NCBI GenBank assembly: GCA_036505275.1
Contig: DASXTS010000060.1
Span: forward strand, 1-7,244
From: DASXTS01 sp036505275
GTDB taxonomy: Bacteria > Actinomycetota > Actinomycetes > Mycobacteriales > Pseudonocardiaceae
Direction: 5' to 3'
Length of the DNA stretch: 7,244 nt
Shown piece after piece: positions 1 to 4,329 of the stretch (positions are counted from its first letter, which is position 1; the number at the start of each line of letters is the position of its first letter). The notes beneath the pieces were generated by a model. The model searched no databases and was not told the origin of the DNA. It was given only the letters and a program-made list of their open reading frames with translations. The translations under genes and the position numbers were made by a program.

Positions 1-309
1 ACGCAACTGGTCGACCGCACCCTGCCACGCCGCGACGGCGGAGTTGGCGTTCTCGTAGCCGACCCGGTTGAAGGCATTAGCAGCATCTGTGCTGACCGCG
101 TCGGTTGCCGGCGGTCGAGCTCGGATATCCTCAACTGCCGCCCGGACCTCGTATTCGACGGCGTGTAAGGACTCTTTGAAGACGGCGATGGCGCCGTCGA
201 GCTGGTCGGGGTCGAGGCGCAGCCGGCCGGTGGCGCCGGTGATCGTCCCGGTGACTTCGCGGCCACCGACGGCATTGAGCGGCTGGCCGGTGGCAGCGAC
301 GAACGGCAT
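1..309 (-). CDS. PE/WXG100-like small helical protein, 3' end outside window
   Basis: 103 codons are visible from an ATG at 307-309; the gene runs off the left edge. GGAGG (316-320, minus) lies 6 nt upstream and fixes the start. A short Gly/Thr-rich N-terminus (1-30) precedes two probable amphipathic helices: about 35-64 (DPDQLDGAIAVFKESLHAVE) and about 71-103, with the phrase DAVSTDAANAF at 70-80. This layout, an acidic linker with an STDAANAF-like phrase and then a helix ending in a DQLR type sequence, resembles small PE-like or WXG100-like proteins of Pseudonocardiaceae, which are often linked to type VII secretion. No WxG motif is visible and the C-terminus is missing, so family and secretion are inferred. 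It contains a TTA leucine codon (L48), and AT-ending codons are more frequent than in neighbouring genes. A possible -10 (TACGCT, 341-346 on minus) precedes it. No secretion genes lie in the window. Confidence 0.6.
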   Translation of the reverse strand, partial: MPFVAATGQPLNAVGGREVTGTITGATGRLRLDPDQLDGAIAVFKESLHAVEYEVRAAVEDIRARPPATDAVSTDAANAFNRVGYENANSAVAAWQGAVDQLR

Positions 310-381
310 GACCCACCTCCCCGTGACCCATTGCTGGCTCAGCGTATCTGGACGCCGCCGAGCTTGGGGTGGTTCCGGAAA

Positions 382-813
382 TCAGGCCATGGGTTCGCCT
401 GCAGCGCCGGCCGCCGCGGTGCGCAGCAGCTCGGCGAGCACATCGGTGTCGACGTCGGACAGCCGCTTGAAGCGAATGCAGCTCTTGCCGATGGACGCTT
501 TCGGCAGCCGAGGCTGGAAGATCTCGGCAACGTAGCGGCCATCTGGGGTGTTCGCCGTGACGTACAGTGAAATGTAGTTCTTGTTGCTCGCCATGCCGAC
601 GAGCATCCAATCGCCCTCGCGGCCGGAGGCATACCGGTAGTGGTACTTGCCGTACCCCGGCATGCCGAACTCCATGGTCGGCTGAAGGTCCGGCACCGTG
701 GTACGGATCAGATCGTGCAGCGCACGCAGGTCGCTGCGGCGCGGCTCGTCCAGCGCATCGATGTACTCGTCGTGGGTGGCTGCTGTCGACGGTCCCCGCA
801 TGCCGCACATCAT
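382..813 (-). CDS. DUF1801 (YdhG-like) domain protein
   Basis: A 143-residue protein of the DUF1801/YdhG family, a small alpha/beta fold with no established biochemical role. Diagnostic features are HDEYIDAL (14-21), the EFGMPGYGKYHYRY block (48-61), DWMLVGMASNKNYISLYV (68-85) and the near-C-terminal KASIGKSCIRFKRLSDVD (105-122), in the family's usual order. The length fits the family. The same frame is open to 1023, but residues upstream of the chosen start look like random Arg/Pro-rich translation and lie antisense to nothing useful inside the kinase gene. I chose the ATG at 811-813 because it overlaps the TGA (810-812) of the upstream kinase gene as ATGA, a classic coupled start. No Shine-Dalgarno sequence is visible, consistent with coupling. 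A second ATG at 799-801 is the alternative start. It is the last gene of the purD operon. Confidence 0.85.
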   Translation of the reverse strand: MMCGMRGPSTAATHDEYIDALDEPRRSDLRALHDLIRTTVPDLQPTMEFGMPGYGKYHYRYASGREGDWMLVGMASNKNYISLYVTANTPDGRYVAEIFQPRLPKASIGKSCIRFKRLSDVDTDVLAELLRTAAAGAAGEPMA

Positions 814-1460
814 GCATCGACGACGAACGGTGCGGCGAGGACCTCGTTGTCGACCACGATGGTGGCGCGGCGTTCCGGGTGGCATTGGTCCAGGTAGAGA
901 CGCTGACCACCGATGTACCGGCGGTTGGTTTCCGTGCGCGGGTCGGGCGAGGTCGCGTCGCGCCGGGCGCAGCGGGGCACGGACACGTCGAATCCCACGC
1001 GGAGGAATACGGAATAGTCCCACGCACTACTCAGTTCGGGCCGGTGCAGGAAAATGCCGTCGAATACCAGAATGGCCGCAGCGGCGGCCAGGCGCTCGGC
1101 GGCCTGCACCACCGTGTCGGTGCGAAGGTCGAATGCGGCGGTGCGGTAACGTCGGCTGCCGCCGGGTCCGAGCGGATCCAATAGCACCCGTCGCACGAGC
1201 CCATAGTCGAAGGAATCGTAAAAATAGCCGTCCGGGGAGTAGCGGCCGCGGCGGTAACGCACGGCGCGCGGATTGTGGAAGGAATCGATGCCGGCGCGGA
1301 TCACGTGTCGACCGTGCCGGCGCAGCGCCGCCGCGAGCTCGTCGGCGAAGACGGTCTTGCCGGCGCCGTCCACGCCATCGATGCCGACCCGCGTCGGGTG
1401 GCCGGGTCGCAGCGGGTCGACGGCATTGGCCACCGCCGAGATCAGGGCGTCCCGGAGCAC
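810..1460 (-). CDS. P-loop NTPase, uridine kinase-like nucleoside kinase
   Basis: A 216-residue P-loop kinase of the uridine kinase/phosphoribulokinase type. The Walker A motif is GVDGAGKT (29-36), preceded by the beta strand TRVGID. IRAGIDSFHNP (55-64) matches the substrate-side Asp-containing strand of uridine kinases (D59). The RYRRGRYSPDGYFYDSFDY stretch (68-86) corresponds to the substrate loop. AAILVFDGIFLHRPEL (128-143) is the Walker B-like strand, with Asp134. The C-terminal RYIGGQRLYL (181-190) and IVVDN (201-205) are typical of actinobacterial members. Expected chemistry is ATP-dependent phosphorylation of a nucleoside or a small alcohol. True uridine specificity is not shown by sequence and these paralogues are often annotated only as nucleoside/nucleotide kinases. 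The start is a GTG (1458-1460) directly after the purD stop codon, and the stop overlaps the DUF1801 start. It is therefore translationally coupled on both sides and probably expressed only with purD. Confidence 0.85.
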   Translation of the reverse strand: MLRDALISAVANAVDPLRPGHPTRVGIDGVDGAGKTVFADELAAALRRHGRHVIRAGIDSFHNPRAVRYRRGRYSPDGYFYDSFDYGLVRRVLLDPLGPGGSRRYRTAAFDLRTDTVVQAAERLAAAAAILVFDGIFLHRPELSSAWDYSVFLRVGFDVSVPRCARRDATSPDPRTETNRRYIGGQRLYLDQCHPERRATIVVDNEVLAAPFVVDA

Positions 1461-2726
1461 TCAGGTCCGGACTGGGACGGACACCTCGCCGGTCAGCGCG
1501 CGGGCCGCGATGTCGGTGCGGTGGTGCGAGCCGGTGAGGTGTACGGCGTGCGCCTTGGCGTAGGCCTCGTCGCGGGCTGCGGCCAGGTCTGGGCCGGTGC
1601 CGACGACGGAGAGCACCCGACCGCCCGCGGACACCACTGCGCCGTCAGTGCGCCGCCTCGTGCCGCCGTGCAGCACGCCGGGGGCGTCCGCGCCGGTGAT
1701 CACGTCACCAACCCGGGGCGGGTCGGGGTAGCCCTCTGCGGCGATGACCACTGTGACCGCGGCGCCGTCCGCCCATTTCAGCGGTGGGTGCTCAGCCAAC
1801 CGGCCCGTCGCGGTGGCGTGCAGCAGCCCGGCCAGCGGCGTCCGCAGCAGAGCCAGCACCACCTGGGTCTCCGGGTCACCGAAGCGGCAGTTGAACTCGA
1901 TCACGGCCGGACCGTCGCGTGTGATCGCCAAGCCGGCGTACAACAGCCCGCTGAACGGGGTGCCGCGGCGGGCCAGTTCGTCCACGACCGGCCGCACGAG
2001 GCGGCGCACGACGTCGTCGGCGAGGTCGGCCGGCGCCCACGGCAGCGGAGCGTAGGCGCCCATGCCGCCGGTGTTCGGCCCGGTGTCCCCGTCGCCGACC
2101 CGCTTGAAGTCCTGGGCGGGCAGCAGGGGAACCACAGTCTGGCCGTCCACCAGGCAGAACAGCGACACCTCTGGACCGTCCAAATAGGACTCCAGCAGCA
2201 CGGGATGGCCGCCGTCCAGCAGCCGAAGGGCGTGCGCCCTGGCCACCTCGACGTCGTCGGTGACGACGACGCCCTTGCCGGCGGCCAGCCCGTCGTCCTT
2301 GACTACATAGCGCGGCCCGAACCGGTCCAGTGCGGCGGCCAGCCGTCCGGGGTTGTCCACCACCTCGGCATGCGCGGTGGCCACGCCGACCGCGGCCATC
2401 ACGTCTTTGGCGAACGCCTTGGAGCCCTCGATCCGGGCTGCGGCCGCCGACGGCCCGAAGCACGCAATGCCGGCCGCCCGCACCGCGTCGGCGACGCCGG
2501 CCACCAGCGGCGCCTCGGGACCGATCACCACAAGGTCGGCGCGCCACTCCGTGGCCAGCGCGGTGACGCTCGCCGGGTCGGCCGGCTCGACCGCGCGCCG
2601 CCCGGCCAGGACCGCCGTGCCCGCGTTGCCCGGGGCGCACGCCAGCGCCGTGACGGCCGGATCGCGCGCCAGCGCCAGCACGATGGCGTGCTCGCGCGCG
2701 CCGGAGCCGATGACCAGGACTCGCAC
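1461..2726 (-). CDS. purD: Phosphoribosylamine-glycine ligase (GAR synthetase)
   Basis: PurD joins 5-phosphoribosylamine and glycine using ATP to make GAR, step two of de novo purine synthesis, in the cytoplasm. All domains of the family are present in 421 residues, the normal length. The N-domain has VIGSGAREHA (5-14) and GPSAAAARIEGSKAFAK (91-107). The ATP-grasp domain has VVKDDGLAAGKGVVV (141-155), LLPAQDFKRVGDGDTGPNTG (201-220) running into GMGAYAPLPW (221-230), and the metal-binding IEFNCRFGDPETQ (276-288). The C-terminal domain ends with the SHHRTDIAARAL type sequence. The start is the GTG at 2724-2726 (MRVLVIGSG), the usual N-terminus. No convincing Shine-Dalgarno sequence precedes it; a TAGGCT -10 ends 7 nt upstream, suggesting a leaderless mRNA. 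It is first in an operon with the kinase and DUF1801 genes, and its TGA is immediately followed by the kinase GTG. Confidence 0.97.
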   Translation of the reverse strand: MRVLVIGSGAREHAIVLALARDPAVTALACAPGNAGTAVLAGRRAVEPADPASVTALATEWRADLVVIGPEAPLVAGVADAVRAAGIACFGPSAAAARIEGSKAFAKDVMAAVGVATAHAEVVDNPGRLAAALDRFGPRYVVKDDGLAAGKGVVVTDDVEVARAHALRLLDGGHPVLLESYLDGPEVSLFCLVDGQTVVPLLPAQDFKRVGDGDTGPNTGGMGAYAPLPWAPADLADDVVRRLVRPVVDELARRGTPFSGLLYAGLAITRDGPAVIEFNCRFGDPETQVVLALLRTPLAGLLHATATGRLAEHPPLKWADGAAVTVVIAAEGYPDPPRVGDVITGADAPGVLHGGTRRRTDGAVVSAGGRVLSVVGTGPDLAAARDEAYAKAHAVHLTGSHHRTDIAARALTGEVSVPVRT

Positions 2727-2733
2727 GCCGTGC

Positions 2734-2739
2734 AGCCTA
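2734..2739 (-). promoter_or_regulatory. Candidate -10 box of leaderless purD promoter
   Basis: On the minus strand this reads TAGGCT, a match to the actinobacterial TANNNT -10. It ends 7 nt before the purD GTG, so transcription would begin at or next to the start codon. No good TTGACA-like -35 is visible; the expected -35 position falls inside the palindrome at 2753-2766. Confidence 0.45.
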
Positions 2740-2752
2740 CGTCCGTGGATGA

Positions 2753-2766
2753 GCCACGATCGTGGC
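2753..2766. promoter_or_regulatory. 14-bp perfect palindrome, candidate operator between purD and lipoprotein gene
   Basis: GCCACGATCGTGGC is a perfect dyad with no spacer in the 121-bp divergent intergenic region. It covers the expected -35 position of the purD promoter and lies about 50 bp upstream of the candidate -10 of the lipoprotein gene. The position fits a repressor or activator site serving one or both genes. In GC-rich DNA a 14-bp palindrome can arise by chance, so function is inferred. Confidence 0.3.
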
Positions 2767-2814
2767 CGCCCGAGGTTCCCCCGTTCAGGCGGAATCTAAC
2801 GGTCCGTAATGGCT

Positions 2815-2820
2815 TAGGAT
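2815..2820 (+). promoter_or_regulatory. Candidate -10 box for the lipoprotein gene
   Basis: TAGGAT matches TANNNT and lies 27 nt before the GTG start, leaving room for a short leader with the GGAGG ribosome-binding site at 2839-2843. No clear -35 is seen 16-19 bp upstream, so the call rests on position and one hexamer. Confidence 0.35.
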
Positions 2821-2847
2821 CGGAGCGTCGTACCTGATGGAGGTGGC

Positions 2848-3276
2848 GTGCACCGCCTGTCGAAGCTGGTCGGCGGGGTGGCCTGGTTCGCCGCACTGAG
2901 CGGCGCGCTCGTCGCCTGCGGTGGCCAGGCGGCGACGGTGTCCGAAACGGCCGGCACGCCATCGGTCGCGGTGGCCAGGTCCGAACCGTCCGACGGGTCG
3001 GTGCTGCTGCGTTACGAGCTCACCGGCACGTCCGTGATCATCGACGGCAACTACGCCGAGCCGGCGGACGGCAAGGAGAAGATGGTCGAACTGCACGCCA
3101 CCCCGCTGCCGTGGCGCAAGAGCTTCACCCTGCCGCCGAAGCAGTTCTTCGTCGCCGGCCTGGTCGCCCACGGACCGAACCTGGAGTCGACCGTCACCTG
3201 CAAGATCATGAAGGACAGCGAGACAATCGCGCTGCAGACCGGGCCGATGGTGGACTGCCGGGCCGAGATCTCCTAG
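2848..3276 (+). CDS. Secreted lipoprotein with an MmpS-like beta-sandwich domain
   Basis: A 142-residue protein. The start is GTG 2848-2850, 4 nt after a strong GGAGG. The N-terminus is a lipoprotein signal: basic MHRLSK, hydrophobic segment 7-21, then the lipobox LVAC with lipidated Cys24, followed by a Ser/Thr/Ala-rich linker. Residues about 50-142 resemble the extracytoplasmic domain of MmpS-family transport accessory proteins: VLLRYELTGTSVIIDGNYAE (51-70), the characteristic central TPLPWRKSFTL (86-96), and VTCKIMKDSETIA (113-125) ending with VDCRAEIS. Two late Cys residues (in VTCK and VDCR) could form a disulfide. MmpS proteins normally work with MmpL RND transporters and carry a membrane helix rather than a lipid anchor; no mmpL is nearby, so the role is open. 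It lies divergent from purD and just upstream of the LysE-type gene on the same strand. Confidence 0.75.
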   Translation: MHRLSKLVGGVAWFAALSGALVACGGQAATVSETAGTPSVAVARSEPSDGSVLLRYELTGTSVIIDGNYAEPADGKEKMVELHATPLPWRKSFTLPPKQFFVAGLVAHGPNLESTVTCKIMKDSETIALQTGPMVDCRAEIS

Positions 3277-3290
3277 CGGCCCTAATTTGG

Positions 3291-3320
3291 GTGACCGGGC
3301 GTGCGCGTCCGCCGTAGCCT
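3291..3320 (+). promoter_or_regulatory. Candidate leaderless promoter of the LysE-type gene
   Basis: GTGACC (3291-3296, a near TTGACC -35), an 18-bp spacer and TAGCCT (3315-3320, TANNNT -10) are followed by 8 nt and then the ATG at 3329. This spacing puts the transcription start at or next to the ATG and would explain the absence of a Shine-Dalgarno sequence. Confidence 0.5.
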
Positions 3321-3328
3321 CCGGCGTC

Positions 3329-3952
3329 ATGGGTACGGCGTTGGTGGTCGGCTTCGGCGCGGGCGCGTTGGTCGCGGCGCAGATCGGTCCGGTGACGCTG
3401 CTGCTCGTCCGCACCGTACTGCGGGGTGCGGTGCTCGCCGGTCTGGCCTTGGGCGCGGCGGTCGCGGTGATCGACCTGCTCTACGCCGCCGCCGGTCTGG
3501 CCGGGGCCGGCGCGCTGCTCGCCATCGAGCCACTGCGCCTGGCGTTCGGGCTGGTCGGCGCCGCGGTCCTGATCACCATCGGGGTGCGGACCCTGGCCTC
3601 GGCCAACCGGCTGCGGATCGGCGCCGAGTTGCCCAGCGAGACCGCCACCCCGTGGCCGGCGTTCCGCACCGGCCTGGTGGCCACCGCGTCCAACCCGCTG
3701 ACCGTCGCGTCCTGGGCGGCCGTGTTCGCCGCCGCTTCGATGGCCGGCGCAGCCTCCACCGCGGCCGCCACCGCGGTGCTGCTGATCGGCGTCGGCCTCG
3801 GCAGCGCCGCCTGGTACGCCGTCCTGATCACCGTCCTGGTCGTGGCCAGGCGCCGGATCGGCCGGCGCACCCTGATCACGGTGGACGCCGTCGCCGGAAC
3901 GGCCGTCGTCGGGTTCGGCGGCCTGCTCGGTTGGCGCGTCCTCGCCGAATAG
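3329..3952 (+). CDS. LysE/RhtB family amino-acid (or small-metabolite) exporter
   Basis: A 207-residue, very hydrophobic inner-membrane protein with about six predicted helices (roughly 4-27, 34-60, 68-90, 114-140, 143-172, 184-203), the usual size and layout of LysE/RhtB permeases. The family's N-terminal signature is visible as GALVAAQIGPVTLLLVRTVL (12-31), with the Gly-Pro at 20-21 and Asp49 in the second helix (VAVIDLLYAAAG). The second half begins with FRTGLVATASNPLTVASWAA (112-131), matching the family's internal NP motif. Members export lysine, arginine, threonine, homoserine or related compounds by proton antiport; the substrate here cannot be read. The frame is open back to a GTG at 3287, but the extra 14 residues are not family-like and the ATG at 3329 has a good leaderless promoter spacing. 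The gene is convergent with purA, with the 22-bp repeat array between. Confidence 0.88.
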   Translation: MGTALVVGFGAGALVAAQIGPVTLLLVRTVLRGAVLAGLALGAAVAVIDLLYAAAGLAGAGALLAIEPLRLAFGLVGAAVLITIGVRTLASANRLRIGAELPSETATPWPAFRTGLVATASNPLTVASWAAVFAAASMAGAASTAAATAVLLIGVGLGSAAWYAVLITVLVVARRRIGRRTLITVDAVAGTAVVGFGGLLGWRVLAE

Positions 3953-3962
3953 CCAGTCGGTT

Positions 3963-3982
3963 CAACGCACCATTGGGGCTGG
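3963..3982 (+). repeat. Imperfect direct repeat, left copy
   Basis: CAACGCACCATTGGGGCTGG, just after the exporter stop, matches 13 of 20 bases of 4225-4244 (GAACACGCCGTTGGGGGACG). The best-matched part is the TTGGGG core. It sits just outside the left A array and may be a degenerate member of the same repeat landscape. The match is weak. Confidence 0.3.
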
Positions 3983-3985
3983 GGC

Positions 3986-4073
3986 GTGTCCGCGCGTCCG
4001 GACAGGCGTGTCCGCGCGTTCCTACCCGTGTGTCCGCGTGCTCGGACACACGAAAATGCGCTCCCGGCACCGC
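3986..4073 (+). repeat. A array: 22-bp units with TGTCCG-N6-CGGACA dyads
   Basis: Units start at 3986, 4008 and 4030, each opening GTGTCCGCG, with a degenerate fourth at 4052-4073 that keeps GCGC and CCGG in register. Unit 1 contains TGTCCG-cgcgtc-CGGACA (3987-4004), and unit 3 contains the same dyad with loop cgtgct, extended to 10 bp. Unit 2 has lost its right half-site (GTTCCTACC). The period is exactly 22 bp across three starts. Confidence 0.85.
4027..4052 (+). terminator. Perfect 10-bp hairpin, possible terminator of the exporter transcript
   Basis: CGTGTGTCCG (4027-4036), a 6-nt loop CGTGCT, then CGGACACACG (4043-4052) form a perfect GC-rich stem 74 bp after the exporter stop. No U-tract follows (AAAATGCG comes next), so it would be a U-less stem of the kind proposed for actinobacteria, or simply a dyad belonging to unit A3. 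Confidence 0.4.
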
Positions 4074-4085
4074 GCAGGTGTGGCG

Positions 4086-4239
4086 GCTCGCCAAACTCGT
4101 ATATCCCAACCGCCCAACTCGGGCGTCCCAACCGCCCAACTCGGGCGCCCGAACCGCCCAACTCGGGCGCCCGAACCGCCCAACACCGGCGTCCCAACCG
4201 CCCAACTCGGGCGCCCAAACCGGCGAACACGCCGTTGGG
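4086..4239. repeat. B array: tandem 22-bp units with CGCCC-N5-GGGCG dyads
   Basis: Five clear units start at 4108, 4130, 4152, 4174 and 4196, each beginning AACCGCCCAAC and ending GGCGTCCC, GGCGCCCG or GGCGCCCA. A degenerate unit precedes (4086-4107, with AAACTCGTATATCCC) and another follows (4218-4239). Each core unit contains CGCCC-AACTC-GGGCG, a 5-bp stem; unit 4174 has AACAC and CGGCG instead, which leaves 4 bp. Unit junctions create TCGGGCGCCCGA, a 12-bp palindrome, twice (4141-4152 and 4163-4174). The following degenerate unit has its own hairpin, CGGCG-AACA-CGCCG (4221-4234). There are no spacers, so this is not a CRISPR array. All frames stay open across the core units. Confidence 0.88.
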
Positions 4240-4244
4240 GGACG
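4225..4244 (+). repeat. Imperfect direct repeat, right copy
   Basis: Partner of 3963-3982 (13/20 matches, with a shared TTGGGG core). It begins inside the last, degenerate B unit and extends towards the D array. Confidence 0.3.
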
Positions 4245-4263
4245 CGGACGCCGGTCGTGTCGC

Positions 4264-4329
4264 GGAGTGCCGAAACCGCGGACTCAGGTGTACGGACGCG
4301 CGGACTCAGGTGTACGGACGCGCGGACAC
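4264..4329 (-). repeat. D array: inverted copies of the A unit, overlapping the end of purA
   Basis: On the minus strand, units D1 (4329-4308, GTGTCCGCGCGTCCGTACAC then CT), D2 (4307-4286, one base different) and degenerate D3 (4285-4264, GAGTCCGCGGTTTCGGCAC) follow one another. Taken in another register, 4279-4300 and 4301-4322 are identical over 22 bp. D1 is in frame with purA and encodes residues 431-437; the junctions D1/D2 and D2/D3 each contain TGA. The half-sites (TGTCCG and CGTACA) form the A-type dyad with one mismatch. Confidence 0.85.

Noticed and set aside
310..381. Terminator for the purD operon
   Set aside because: I found no stem of useful length in the 72 bp between DUF1801 and the PE-like gene, nor a T-run.
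814..1023. Longer DUF1801 protein beginning at 1023
   Set aside because: The extra 70 residues are low-complexity shadow sequence inside the kinase gene; the ATGA overlap gives a natural start.
1275..2837. 520-codon plus-strand ORF opposite purD
   Set aside because: Its translation has no family features and is explained by the GC-rich third-position pattern of purD on the other strand.
3287..3328. GTG start for the exporter 14 codons upstream
   Set aside because: The extra residues are not family-like and the interval contains a good -35/-10 pair that places transcription start at the ATG.
3287..3962. Small ORFs inside the exporter as hidden antisense genes
   Set aside because: They have no recognisable domain, no ribosome-binding site and the same GC-rich shadow composition as other unused frames.
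4086..4239. CRISPR array
   Set aside because: Units are contiguous 22-bp tandem repeats with no unique spacers, and no cas gene is present.
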